DNA from: Artemia franciscana
Taxonomy: Eukaryota; Arthropoda; Branchiopoda; Anostraca; Artemiidae
Assembly: GCF_032884065.1 (NCBI RefSeq)
Contig: NC_088871.1
Location: forward strand, 19,240,944-19,304,943
Length of the DNA: 64,000 nucleotides
Direction: 5' to 3'
Shown here: positions 10,886 to 23,239 of the stretch, one piece after another
Position numbering within the stretch: the stretch's first letter is position 1
Layout of the letters: every line of letters begins with the position of its first letter
The notes under the pieces: model-generated
Databases searched by the model: none
The model's input: only the letters and a program-made list of their open reading frames with translations
What the model was told of the DNA's origin: nothing
Program-made: the position numbers and the translations under genes

Positions 10886-12389
10886 TAGTCACTGAAAAAT
10901 GTACTAACAAGTTTGTGACTGACATGATTAAAATTGCTATGTTGAAATTTTGATCCAACACTATGTGGGGATTCAGGGGTATAAATTGTTGCAAATGTTT
11001 TCCTCCAAGTGTCTTCGGCCCTTAAAAACGGTGGTAGAAAATGAAGGAACTGCGGGTATTCAGTTGTCTATCAACGACATATCGACACTAGCTGAGTCCT
11101 TCATGGTACATATTCCCAGCATTTCATGCTATTATACAGCCTTCCAGAAGAAACAGGTGAACTAAAGAATTACTTACAGGATTTAAGACGAAATAACAAA
11201 ATTTGTAAATCAAGGAGCAGAAATGTAATTAATAGTTGTAGTGGTTCTAGGAAGGTCAGACGAGCTATTTAAGATAATTTTTGTAAGAAAAATAATACCA
11301 ATTGCTTTACTCATTTTAAATAAATAAAAGATAATAAGTAGCTAAGGAACAAAATCTTACAATAAAACAAGGTCAAATTTGCTTAACTTAAAGGTGGTAC
11401 AGTATGTTTTTACTTATTCTTTGTAGGCTGTTAGCCAAACAGCTGGTGAGATAACAGACATAAAAAAGAATGCAAAAATATAGTACATACTCATTTGTGA
11501 AAATAAGTGAAAAAAGCATCCTGCAATGAAAGAATCAAAGTTGCCCCTCTCCTCCTGAAAAAAAAAGTCCTAGAAAATTTCAACTCAATCTTCTAGCCAT
11601 GAGACAAAACAAAATACACTTGCTAAAATTGTAACTTGGAAACACTTATACCAAAGAAAACAGGTCCCTACCTCCCTCTTAAATCAAATTCTTTATCCAC
11701 CTTTGCATAAAACCATGACCCCAAGCTTGAGAGTTTAATGTTCTACAATCTGAGGTGACTTTTTCTAACATTGGCTTTACAACCTTGGTGTACTAGTATA
11801 TACAAATAACCAGATTTCCCATAAATTTATTGTCTTATCAACACAACCAATTATATATAGTTAGTGTTGTAAAATTACCGTAGAATAAAAATTTCGCAAG
11901 TAAAATGTGTCAAATTGGTAAAATAAGTTACTCTCTTAAAAAAAAATATGATAAAATTAGTGTTTTAGAGTTGCCCTGTGGCCAGAAGACCGGTTGAGTG
12001 TTTCTTTTGAAGCATCACTTCCAGCTTTAAATAAATATATTTAATGATTCTGATTTTCCTGGGCTTAATAAAGGTAATACTCCTTCATCTAGAATTTCAT
12101 CAATTTAATTGACTCTCTAGTCTATCCCTTTAGTAGTCTTGTTCCCACGGTAATATCATAGTACTTGGACAGTGCATGATTTTGGATATCCATCTTGTAG
12201 AAACAAAAAATCAAATTTACCATATTTGGGATCAAAATCATATTACCGTATCATCTTTGGTTCTACATTTACACCTAAGAAATGCTATCCTAGCAGCCTT
12301 GCATATTTAAATAGCCGTATTCAGCCACATTTCTCTTATCATATCCATGTTGTTTTTCATTTATTTATAAAAGCACTGAATACAAGTAA
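10886..12389. other. No recognisable gene
   Basis: AT-rich. A 71-codon ORF at 10950-11165 has no recognisable family or splice context. The motif at 11850-11890 (TATATATAG...GTGTTGTAA) resembles the complement of 17845-17870; see the findings. Confidence 0.35.
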
Positions 12390-15189
12390 AACAAGAGCTA
12401 AGAGCTCATATGGCACTTGTGACGAGGCAAGAAGAGCTAAGAGCCAAGAGATCATATGGTATGAGCTCTAACAAAATTCTATGAATCAATAGATTGATTT
12501 GAAAAGGAAAATAAGAGGCTTAATGCCGGTCAAGATTTAAAATAAGAGCTCTGAGTCACAAAGTCCTTCTAAATATCAAAATTCATTAAGATCCGATCAC
12601 CCACTCGTAAGTTACAAATCCCTAATTTTTTCTAATTTTTCCTCTCCCTTTTGCCCCCCAGATGGTCGAATCTGGGAAAACGACTTTATCAAGTCAAATT
12701 GTGCAGCTCCCTGACACGCCTACCAATTTTCATCGCCCTAGCACGTCCAGAAGCACCAAACTCGCCAAATCACTGAACCCCTCCCCCCAACTCCCCCAAA
12801 GAGAGCGAATCCAGTACGATTCTGTCAATCACGTATCAAGGACATTTGTTTATTCTATCCACCAAGCTTCATCCCGATTCCTCCACTCCAAGTGTTTTTC
12901 CAAGATTTCCCCCTCCAACTACTCCCAATGTCAAAAGATCTGGTCGGGATTTGAAATAAGAGCTCTGAGACATGAATTCCTTCTAAAAATCAAATTTCAT
13001 TACGATCCGATCATCTATTCGTAATATAAAAATACCCCAATTTTCATATTTTCCAAGAATTCCGGTTTCCCCCTCCAACTCCCCCGAATGTCACAGGATC
13101 TGGTCGGAATTTGAAATTACAACTTTAAAGCACAAGATCCTTCTAAATATCAAATTTCATTAAGATCTGGTCACTCTTTCGTAAGTTACAAATACCTCAA
13201 TTTTCAAAATTACCCCCCCCCCCCAATTCAACCAAAAAGAGCAGATCCGGTCCAGTTATGTCAGTCACGTATCTTAGACAGGTTTCTATTCTTCCCATCC
13301 AGTTTCATCCTGATCTCACTGCTTTAAGTATTTTCTAAGATTTCCGCCCCCCCCCAACTGCCCCCCCAATTACGCTTGATCCGGTTGATATTTAAAATAA
13401 GATATCTGAGTTACGAGGTCCTTCTAAATATGAAGTTTCATGAAGATCCGATCACTCGTAAGTTAAAAATACGTCATTTTTTCTTATTTTTCAGAACTAC
13501 CCATCCCCCCCCCCAATTGAGCGGATCCGTTCCAATTATGTAAATCACGTATGCAAGACTTCTGCTTATTTTTCCAAACAAGTTTCATCCCAATCCCTCA
13601 AATCTAAGCGTTTTCCATCATTTTAGGTTTCCCCACCCCAAACTTCCCCCAATGTCACCAGATCCGGTCAGGATTCAAAATAAGAGCTTTGAGACACGAT
13701 ATCCTTCTAAATATCAAATTTCATGGAGATCCAATCACCCGTTCGTAAGTTAAAAATACCTCATTTTTTCTAATTTTTCAGAATTAACCCCCCCCCCCCA
13801 ACTACCCCAAAGAGAGCGGATCCGTTCTGGTTATGTCAATCATGTATCTAGGACTCATGTTTTTTTTTTCCACCAAGTTTCATCCCGATCCCCCCACTCT
13901 AAGTGTTTTCCAAGTTTTAGGTTTCCCCCTCCCAACTCCCCCCCAATGTCACCAGATCCGGTCAGGTTGAAAATAAGAGCTCTAAGCCACGATATCCTTC
14001 TAAATATCAAATTTCATTGAGATCCAATCACCCGTTCGTAAGTTAAAAATACCTCATTTTTTTAAATTTTTCAGAAATACCCCCCCCCCCCCAACTACCC
14101 CAAAGAGAGCGGATCCGTTCCGTTTATGTCAATCATCTATCTAGGACTTGTGTTTATTTTTCTCACCATGTTTCATCCCGATCCCTCCACTGTAAGTGTT
14201 TTCCAAGTTTTAGGTTTTCACCTCCCAACTCCCCGCCCCCGTCACCAGATCCGGTCGGGATTTAAAATAAGAGCTCTAAGACACAATATCCTTCTAAACA
14301 TCAAATTTCATTGAGATCCGATCACCCGTTTGTAAGTTGAAAATACCTCATTTTTTCTAATTTTTAAGAATTACCCCCCCCCCCCCCAACTACCCCAAAG
14401 AGAGCGAATCAGTTGCGATTATGTCAATCATGTATCTGGGACTTACGCTTATTTTTCCCATCAAGTTTCATCCTGATCCCTCCACTCTAAGTGTTTTCCA
14501 AGATTTTAGGTTTCCCCCTCCAACTCCCCCCAATGTCATCAGATCCGGTCGGGATTTAAAATAAGAGCTCTGAGACACAATATCATTTCAAACATCAAAT
14601 TTCATTAAGATCCAATCACCTGCTCATAAGTTAAAAATACTTCATTTTTTCTATTTTTTCCGAATTAACTGCCCCCCCCCTCCCCCCTCCAGATGGTCAA
14701 ATCGGGAAAACGACTATTCCTAATTTAATCTGGTCCGGTCCCTGATACGCTTGCCAAATTTCATCGTCCTAGCTTACCTGGAAGTGCCTAAAGTAGCAAA
14801 ACTGGGACTTTAGGTTTCCCCCCTCCAACTCCCCCCAATGTCATCAGATCCGGTCGGGATTTAAAATAAGAGCTCTGAGACACAATATCATTCCAAACAT
14901 CAAATTTCATTAAGATCCAATCACCCGCTCATAAGTTGAAAACACTTCATTTTTTCTATTTTTGCAAATTAACCGGCCCCCCACCCCCCCCCCCCCACCC
15001 CCAGATGGTCAAATTGGGAAAACGACTATTTCTAATTTAATCTGGTCCGATCCCTGATACGCTTGCCAAATTTCATTGTCCTAGCTTACCTGGAAGTGCC
15101 TAAAGTAGCAAAACCAGGACCGACAGACAGACAGACCGACAGAATTGGAGATTGCTATATGTCACTTGGTTAATACCAAGTGCCATAAA
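12390..15189 (+). repeat. Tandem array of ~295-bp units with poly-C runs
   Basis: Roughly eight to nine diverged units. Each has a GATCCGATCACCCGTTCG-like block, then AAGTTAAAAATACCTC, a T-rich stretch, a run of 7-15 C, ...GAGCGGATCCG, a block near TTTCATCCCGATCCCTCC, then a CCCCCTCCAACTCCCCCC block and AAAATAAGAGCTCTGAG. Anchors near 13447, 13744, 14037, 14330, 14628 and 14927 give a period of 293-300 bp. A variant block (AGATGGTCAAAT...GGGAAAACGACTATT) occurs at ~12660, ~14692 and ~15003. The array begins after AGAGCTAAGAGCTCATATGG-type repeats (12394, 12432). It ends in an ACAGACAGACAGACCGACAG microsatellite (15120-15141) and a hairpin. No credible protein is encoded. It may be one transposon-like unit with an expanded core or a satellite; the sequence alone does not decide. 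Confidence 0.8.
15163..15182. repeat. Perfect 8-bp stem hairpin at array end
   Basis: CACTTGGT-TAAT-ACCAAGTG, directly after the ACAG microsatellite and followed by CCATAAAAAA. Its position suggests the 3' terminus of the repeat element that contains the tandem array. Confidence 0.6.
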
Positions 15190-15764
15190 AAAGTGGTTTG
15201 TAACACTTGAGATGACTTCGATTAACTAAGCACTGGATCATAACAGCAGAACACTCAGTCACTTTCACAGTCATTAAGACCATCTTAAACAACATATGCT
15301 GGCAAATGTAGTTCCTCTCCTTCAGACTCAGATTCAAGTGACTGTGCCTGTTTCAAAGCCCCCCAAATAAAAGTTCTGGATACAGGCCTGACGACTATGT
15401 ATCAATTTCTACCTACACTCTCCCCTCATCTCTCCCTTAGAACTAATTCCTTATTTATCTGAAGATAAATTTTGTCTTTCAAAACAGCTGAAAAATAAAA
15501 TAAGAATTCTTAAACAAAATAGTCGTTAAACAAAAATAAGAATTTTTTGAAAACACTGTAGTCAGTAACAAACTCATTCAGCAGCAATTGCTGAAAACAA
15601 GGCTAAATTTTAGAAAAGGAGACAGAACTTTTGATATTCAACTGACTAAGCCCCCTCCAAAGTTTATTCAAACTCTGCGTTTACATTTTACAATGGAATA
15701 TAGGGACAATTTCTGATATCTTCTTTCCTTAATTCCTTTGATTTGTCTTAATTTCCTTTTGGCT
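15190..15764. other. No recognisable feature
   Basis: AT-rich sequence with no supported exon or repeat. Confidence 0.35.
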
Positions 15765-15887
15765 GCTCATTTTTAAATTTGAAGATATTTTCCCTGGGGG
15801 AAATTTTCGGGGAGTTTTTTAGGGGCTCATTTTTAAATTTGGAGATACTTTCCCTTGGGGAAATTTTCGGGGAGAGTTTTTTAGGGG
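15765..15887. repeat. Two-copy ~60-bp tandem repeat
   Basis: GCTCATTTTTAAATTTG followed by GAGATA, TTTTCCCT and GGGGAAATTTTCGGGGAG occurs at 15765 and again at 15825. Downstream, G-rich variants of the GGGGAAATTTTCGGGG motif continue to about 15970. Confidence 0.8.
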
Positions 15888-16104
15888 AAGGATTTTCTGG
15901 GGGGAAATATTGCGCCATGGTGATTAACTTTTTAGAGAGTTTAACAGGAGGTATTTTTCGGGGGGAGGGAAAACGACTGCCTCTAAGAAGGGCATCAACT
16001 AGCAAGAAAGACATGGTCCAAGCGAACATTTTTGTGTATGACTTTGAAAATGCGGTAGTACAGGCAAAAACAAGCATACAAAAGATATACAGAAGATGAG
16101 TGTA

Positions 16105-16455
16105 TAAATATTCATATCCATGTATCCATGTATACAGAATATATTCAGAAGATCCATGTATACTGATCCATATCCATGTATACACGTAAACGGAAGATAT
16201 TCAGAAGATCCATTTATACAGATCTATATCCATGCATCCATGTATACAGAATATATTCAGAAGATCCATGCATACTGATCCATATCCATGTATACACGTA
16301 AACGGAAGATATTCAGAAGATCCATGTATACAGATCCATATCCATGCATCCATGTACACACGTATACAGAAGATATACAGAAGATCCATGTATACTGATC
16401 CATATCCATGTATCCATGTATACACATATACAGAAGATATATGTATACAGAGGAT
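16105..16455. repeat. Minisatellite, ~112-bp higher-order unit
   Basis: Units built from ATCCATATCCATGTATACAC and CAGAAGATATTCAGAAGATC motifs. TATACAGAATATATTCAG occurs at 16131 and 16243 (period 112) and a variant at about 16363. Each unit consists of two related ~56-bp halves. Both strands stay open over the array, giving Ile/His/Tyr/Cys-rich artificial peptides that I do not treat as genes. Confidence 0.85.
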
Positions 16456-17129
16456 CCTAAGTTTCGTCTGAATTATCAAATAAGATTTCTGTTGTTTTTA
16501 TTGAGACTCCTCATGAAACAATCCTTGCTCTACTACGTCCCTTGACAAGCCAATACATGCTATAAAAGTGGTCATGATTTCGTAATAGATATTATTATAG
16601 AAACAGCTCCAGTACAAAAAATATCTTTAAAAATAATTGGTTGAAACTAAATACAGTAAAAAGGTCAAAAAAAGAAATAAAATGAAACATAAGTAAATAA
16701 TATTTTTTTAATTGTCAATATACAATTAGCTGCATTTAACAAAATTGTTTAACTCATTTTAACAAACAGCTTGAAATTTGAATGTTGAGGAGTGGGTTGG
16801 GAGATTTGAATTTTGAGGAGGGGTTGTCCCTCATCAACATCCTTAGGGTGAAATTAAATTTTGCCCCAACTCTTTAAAAACAACTCCTGAAACCCAAGGG
16901 TTGTTTTATTACAACAATAATAAACTTTTTAAAAGTACTGAAAACATTTAGCATAAAGAGCAAGATGGTGAGGAGGAGACAATCCCCCTCATATATGTAA
17001 TAATTTCTACTTGTTTTAAGTCTTAATGTTGCTCCTTACTTTTAGTTGAAAAAAGTTGTTTTATTTTATTTGAGTACAAGACTGAAGCTGTTATTCACCT
17101 GTTTCTTATCTGCATAAAATCAATACATT
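16456..17129. other. No recognisable feature
   Basis: AT-rich; no exon or element similarity seen. Confidence 0.35.
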
Positions 17130-17545
17130 TTGGAACAGAAAGCCCTTTCTCAAATATATAATAGTGTGTCTCTCCTGCATATTCTATATTTGACCCCATT
17201 TTGGGACATTTTTACTGAATCTGAAAGGCAAGTGTTGCAAAAATCATATTTTAAGTATGCAAAGTTTTTGCTTCAGGCCCCTTGGTGGTTCAAGAATAGG
17301 ACCATCACTAACCATTTTGGTGTAGTGGAACTGCTTCAGGCCAGGGATGAACAGTTTTAGAAATTGAGAAACCAGTCCTCTTCTCACCCATGGAAGGATG
17401 CAATCTTTTAGATTTTGTATCATTAGTAATTTGTATAAATCACTATGACATGTTTGTTATGTTTTCTATCTTATATTGTACTAATTTGTTTTCTAGTTTT
17501 TGTTCATAGATGGACAATAAAGAACATACATTCACTCATTCAAAA
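17130..17545 (+). mobile_element. 5'-truncated LINE tail (RT C-terminus + 3' end)
   Basis: The open segment encodes a typical non-LTR reverse transcriptase C-terminal tail: SYFKYAKFLLQAPWWFKNRT followed by ITNHFGVVELLQARDEQF and a stop. It is followed by a short 3'UTR, TGGACAATAAAGAACATACA and CATTCACTCATTC, a simple-repeat tail. The upstream RT domain is missing, as expected from truncated reverse transcription. Clade (CR1/Jockey-like) is a guess from the tail. Confidence 0.6.
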
Positions 17546-19679
17546 CTAATATAATTGTATTTAAGCTAATATTTCATCATTTTAAAATTATAATTACTTG
17601 AACTATAATACATTTTATGTTTCTGATAACAAGAGACTGAAGTCAGACAGACGGCCTTTCACATCAGGTCATACAGCAATCCAAAAAACAAAATTCTATC
17701 CAAACCTGTTTTTGCTAGCCTCTTTGCACTTTTTTTCTGTGAAAATTACAGGGTGTCATAAAACAAGTCATAAAATACTGGTAAAATAGATAAAATACGT
17801 AAATTACCGATTTTACAGGGTCTGTAAAATTATGGTAAATACCAATTTTACCAGTTACAACACTATATATAGCAGCTTCTATTTGGTCCATTTAGCCTTT
17901 CCCTTTTTCCCTATGGTTTATTTAGCCCCCTCTTTTTGGTCCATTTAGCCCTTTTCTATCCTCCTGTAATTCAGAAAGAATACAGTTTCAAGGATCAAAC
18001 TTTAATTGGTGCCTATGTTGGTACCAGCTTATGCTAAGATAGCCTTGAATGACGTAAATATCAGGTCATTTTTTATTAAAATTATAAATAATGTCAAATG
18101 ACTATTTTTTGAATTTATTATGACATCAGTGAAGAAAGCTGCAGCTACAGTAGCTTAAAACAGTAGCATAAATATGTACAAAAATTTGCTAAACTAGCAC
18201 TGGAAAACACTTGTCTTCCACAATAGTCTGCTATTATTATTTGCAAGGCATGTTTTCTTGAGAAGAGGTGAACCAGTAAATATTTACAAAAATTTGCTAA
18301 ACTAGCACTGGAAAACACTTGTCTTGTAACTGTTAACTAGCCACTGTTGGTTTTTCTACTGTATACTGTTGACTTTCTAACAACCAGTTTTACATCAACT
18401 GAATCTGTCTGGTGAACTGTAATTAGAAGCTGGTAAACACCCATAATGGTTAAATTATTCATGGTAAATGGCTAAAGGTTACTGGAAAAGATAATCAAAA
18501 TGGTGTAGGGGGCTAGGATTTATTTAAAATTGTTAATAAATATTTACATTTTAATACAATTTAGCTGGGATGAAATTGAATGCTTCATTTGATGCCTTTT
18601 CAACTTAAAAAAATTGATTCTGGGGCAAAGTACGTCTTGAGTACAAAACAGCCCATAGTAACCAAAAGTTTTAAAATATATTTCTAAAAATCTGTCTGAC
18701 AAGAAAAACTGTATTTGCAGCTGATTAGAAATCATAATTATTCTTTTTATTTGTCTTAAACTAAAATGTTATTTTGAGAACAAATTTGCACAAAATTACA
18801 AATTTTTAAACAAACATGAAATCCCTTCAGAATGATGTTAAAGCAATAAAAAGAAGTAAGCCAGTAGAATCGCCATTGTTGAAACCTTAAATAGGACACT
18901 TACAGTTGTTGCCTTCAATAACAACAAAAACGACACTTTTGCATGGGTGGCATTCATGCATTCTCTTTTTCTTTTTTTGTTCTGTATTTTTATTTATTTT
19001 GCAGCGTTCTTTTTTGATAAAAGGGCATTGAAAAACGATAGAGAGTTGTCTAAGGTCTTGTTGACTAATAAAAAACTAAAAAACTAATTCTGAATTGTAT
19101 ATGTGCAATGAATTTTCATTATTTGGATAAAGTGCTAAATCAATCAGAAGAAGAGAGTGACTTACTAAGAATTCAATGGACACATACAACTCAGGGTAAA
19201 TATTTGCACATTAGGAGAAAGGGGGTTAAGTTTGTCTCTGATTCAAATTAATATTGTAATGAGATTCAGGAGAAAATTTTAATTCTAAAGGTATGTCTGT
19301 TTTTAGCTCCCTCACAAGTTACTTAATTGGAAAATTTAAAAAATTTAAAAACTATAGACAAGATGGTCTAATGAGTTACCTTTTATGGCCCTATTAAGGG
19401 CTCAAAATTGAATTTGCCCCAGAAGTATTTCTTGAATTTAGAAAAAGCATAAGAAAGGTAGTAAGTAATGTATTCACTTTCATTCAAGCTAAATTATGTG
19501 AAGATGTATGTGTTTACCAAATTGTTAATGGTTAATGGTCATGAGAAGGGCAATGGGTGAATGGAGGGTCCCAAAACAATTCTAAAAAAACTTTTCAGGG
19601 CATAGTTGAAAATCTGGAACCATCCTGATGGTGTTATTTGCCTACCCCAACTAGATTTGTGAACACCAAAAAGCTCATT
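17546..19679. other. AT-rich stretch with a short direct repeat
   Basis: No exon recognised. A 48-bp motif (AAATATGTACAAAAATTTGC, then TAAACTAGCACTGGAAAACA, then CTTGTCTT) at 18170-18217 recurs with one change at 18278-18325. Confidence 0.45.
18170..18325. repeat. 48-bp direct repeat, period 108
   Basis: Two near-identical copies at 18170-18217 and 18278-18325 separated by 60 bp of different sequence. They may be the remains of a tandem duplication or element ends. Confidence 0.75.
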
Positions 19680-22420
19680 TTCAAAAATTTGGTAAAATTC
19701 TGTTTAGCTACTTTTGACTATCTTGGAAAGGGGTTATGTTAGGAAAATAAAACTTTCAGTACCATATCCAAGGCATGAAACATACTCTGGGAAGGTATTG
19801 ACAAGCTTCTATCTTAAACATGTCCTGATTTCTTAATCACAGAAATTTGCCTACTTGACAGGTTGAAGTATTGAAATTTTGACAAAACAATGTTTTACCT
19901 TACTTTTCAGTTACCAGTTGCTTTTTCTCAGGCTTTAGTTCTAAAAATCCAATTCCTGTCTTTTGAGTAGAATATTAAGCCATATTGATGTTTTTCTTTA
20001 AAATACAAGAAATGTATTAGTAGATCTTTGAAACCTCATAAATTGGGATTAGGCAAAGTTGTAAAGCTAAAAACAGTTTTGCTGTACTTCATTGGGTGTG
20101 AATATGTGATCATTTCACTACATAAGGAGACTTGTTAAGAAAACCATTCTTACTTCATAATATACAAAATAATCTTAGTTGACATATTTTACAGTGGGAG
20201 AGCCTTTATTGCCACTTCTTTTACTGTTGTACAATTTTTCTAAACAAAATTGTGAAAAATAAACACAGATTTGACTATATTTATCTATTTTCAAGGAGTC
20301 TATACATGGAAGTTAAACACTATTACCACCATCTACCAAAAAATACTCATGGGCAAATATTGATAAATTAGGTTATGTTAGATTAGCTGGATGGGCCTTG
20401 GGCGTATGTTTTATAAATGATTTTCCAAGACTTGGAGAGCAATACACATTGAAAAACGTGATTGAGAAACTGGAAATACAGCAAAAGAAGTGACAGTAAA
20501 GATTTTACTACTAGAAAATATGTTAATCAGGGTTATTATAAATAGTACAAAGTAAGAACTGCTTACTTAACATGTCTCCTTATGTAGCAGAATTACAATA
20601 CATTTATATCCTTTATTTAAGGAAAAGGTCTATTTTGCAAGGATTCATTTTTATAACACAAGAATTTTTAATAGTCATCAAAGGTCACTGTCCTCTAGGC
20701 TAGAGGGAGAAGGAGTGGAGGTAGGTACTTCAAATACCTTCCCAGGACATACTTTAATCTGTAGACCCATAATGAAAAGTTCCATTTTCCTAATGCAGCC
20801 CCTTTCCAAGATAGCCAAAGGTAACTAAACTAGAATTTTACCAAAAACCTTTCTTTTTTTCCAGTGTGTGATAAGTCCCAGCCCAAGCATCAAGAAAACA
20901 TATGATTTGAATCTTAGAAGCACAGTACAAGTATCCAATGATTAAAAAGAAGATAATGCTACACTTTGCAAGTTACATCAAGATTAGCAAATGCCAATAT
21001 GTGAAATATCCTAATTAAATGATTTAGCAGTGGCTTAATTTCCTCTGGATTTGACATATTTCATATTAATTTGAGATCTAACTAAATTCAGAATGATCTA
21101 ACCTACTCTTGTATATTTCAACTGATAGGAAGAAGCTAAATTAGAGGAATCTTGGATTAAAATGCTCTGGTAATACTTTGGAAAAAGTTGTATTCATGCT
21201 GTAAAAGCAAAATCATCTATAAAAAATTCTAAATGATAAGACTTTGGCTATGTTTAGCCACCCTAAACAGAGAATAAAATTTTAATTTAGCTTTTTTTTT
21301 GTTTGGAACAGTGTGGTGGATCAATTTTCAGGTCAAATTCTGGTTTAGCTAGCCTACTTTTGGCTATTTTGGAAAGGGTTTAAGTTAGGAAAACAAAACT
21401 TTCAGTAGGTTATTGAATCCAGGGCCATGGTTTCTGTGTTAACCATATCCTGATTTCTGATTCAAAGATAGATGAAAGTTTAATGAATTCTAGTTAATGT
21501 TACCTCTACTCTCTCTTCTGCTTGAATAAAGTACAACAAAATTGTTTTCAGCTTTACAACTTAGCTAAATCCCAATTTATAAGGTTTTAAAGATATGGAA
21601 ATAAATTTCCTAAATTTGAAAAAAAAAACATTGATATGGCTCAGAATTCTACTCAATCAACAGAAATTACATTTTCAGAACTAAAGGCAGGGTAAAATTC
21701 TAGTTAAGTGACTTTTTGCTAGGCCCTATCTTGGAAAGGGGTTAGGTTAGGAAAAATGAAATTTTTGGGAAGGGGTGTACAGGCTAAAGTAGGCTATATC
21801 CTAGGAAGGTATTTTAAAATACCCACCTCTACTCCTTCTCCCTCTAGAGTGCCCTGAAATTCACCTACATGTCAAGGCTATATCTATTGAAATTATGACA
21901 AAACCACATTTTACCTTAATTTTCAGTTACCAGTTGCTTTTTTCTGCCTTTGGTAAAATTCTAGTTTAATGACTTGTTGCTATCTTGGAAAGGGGTTAGG
22001 TTAGAAAAATGAAACTTTCAGGAATGGGCCTACAGGCTAAAGTATGTCCCAGGATGGTATTTTGAAGTACCTACCTCTACTCTCTCTCCCTCTAGAGGGC
22101 CCTGAACTTTGATGACCTTTAAAAATATGTGTGTTATAAAAGTGAAACCTTGAAAAATAAAATTTTACCCCACTAGAACTTTATCCCAAGATAGCTAAAG
22201 GTAACTCAACTAGAATTTTACCAAAAGCTTTTCCCTCGTTTCCAGTGAGTGACAAATCTTAGCCTGAGCATCGAGAAAACACATGAATGGAATCTTAGAA
22301 GTACGCAATTGAAGATATAATTAATAAATTTATTCTAATAAGTATCAGATGATTAAAAAGAAGATAACATTACACTTTGCAAGTTATATTCATTTTAGCA
22401 CATTTCGATATTTGAAATAA
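19680..22420. repeat. Nested direct and inverted repeat cluster
   Basis: The block TAAAATTCTAGTTTA...TATCTTGGAAAGGGGTTAGG...CTCCCTCTAGAG recurs in direct orientation near 19690, 21340, 21690 and 21950, and inverted near 20690-20850 (CTAGAGGGAGAAGGAG ... CCTTTCCAAGATAGCC). The block at 19920-20100 (CCTCATAAATTGGGATTAGG, AAAGTTGTAAAGCTAAAAAC) reappears inverted at 21530-21700. ACATAAGGAGAC...TTCTTAC at 20121-20155 reappears inverted at 20540-20588. CGAGAAAACACATGA and AGATAACATTACACTTTGCAAGTTA near 22270 and 22365 match ~20890 and ~20955 directly. No coding sequence is seen. This looks like several copies of one non-autonomous family nested into each other. Confidence 0.75.
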
Positions 22421-22825
22421 CTTGCCTTTTTATAAAAATAGTACGAATATAACTCTATACGGACGATTTTGGTTTTAGAAATGATACTTTAATATGTGAA
22501 TTAAGTTGACATCTTCCATCATTCCATTTAAGTAAATTTTTGATATTTTTCATAGAATCAGTTATTATTGTATATCACAGGTAATTTGTATGGAAGCTTG
22601 ATTTGTGATTAAAATGCAACTACCCTATTTCGATCAGTTCTTGCTAAACTCTCTTTGGAGTTAAAAAAGAGGGTGTGATTTGTGTTTGTGACACTGATTT
22701 AACCTATTGACATTTGGTCAGCGCTCTTTGACCTTATTTTCCTTTCATTGTTGGTGTTTCATCTGAAATTATATTGGCCTAGCCTATAGCCCAAGCAGAG
22801 AACTTAGAAGTTTAGTGTGTACTGA
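22421..22825. other. No recognisable feature; possible upstream region
   Basis: Non-repetitive AT-rich sequence just before the putative first coding exon. I see no clear TATA box or initiator. Confidence 0.3.
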
Positions 22826-22882
22826 ATGTCCTCAAAGTCGATGTTTACAAACCTCAAAAGTATTGTAAAGGGACTATCCCAG
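22826..22882 (+). CDS. Putative first coding exon (possibly EEA1-like)
   Basis: ATG at 22826 opens 19 codons, MSSKSMFTNLKSIVKGLSQ, ending exactly at a consensus donor CAG|GTAAGT (22883-22888) in phase 0. The short Ser/Lys-rich start with an amphipathic stretch resembles a short first exon. The next + strand exon I can support (59266) begins in phase 0 with GTC, so joining would read ...KGLSQ-VREGS..., and EEA1 proteins have a short basic N-terminus before their finger. The intron would then be about 36 kb and hold the TRPML gene. Joining this exon to the TRPML acceptor (32824) would read out to a TGA within 12 codons instead. The exon is plausible; its gene membership is inference. Confidence 0.4.
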
Positions 22883-23219
22883 GTAAGTTATGCTCTCTTC
22901 TGTGGCCCAACCCTTTATTTATTTTTGAATTAATGATTCTAGGCCTATCAGGAATAAATTTAGCCTTAGTTATTTACCATATAGGCTAGCAAAAATGCTT
23001 GAGGTTTATTATATGGCAAAAATCAAACAAGGAAAATAAATTTGGATAAAGATCTAGAATAGCCTTGCCTACCTAGCCTATTGGCTTCAGAAGGAGGCCT
23101 CATGTGTAGATAGATTACTAGTTAGCCTGTTCATTTATAGGGGTTTTCAACAATTCATGCCAAACCCCTCTCCAATAATCTTAGGCTATTTAGCCTTCAG
23201 AAAGATAAGGTGGACTGCA
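22883..23219. other. No recognisable feature
   Basis: Between the putative donor and the minus-strand LINE; nothing supported. Confidence 0.3.
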
Positions 23220-23239
23220 TCCTCCTGTAGAACATCTTA

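Noticed and set aside
12390..15189. CRISPR array
   Set aside because: Units are ~295 bp, diverged and without short repeat/unique spacer structure, in a eukaryotic genome with no cas genes.
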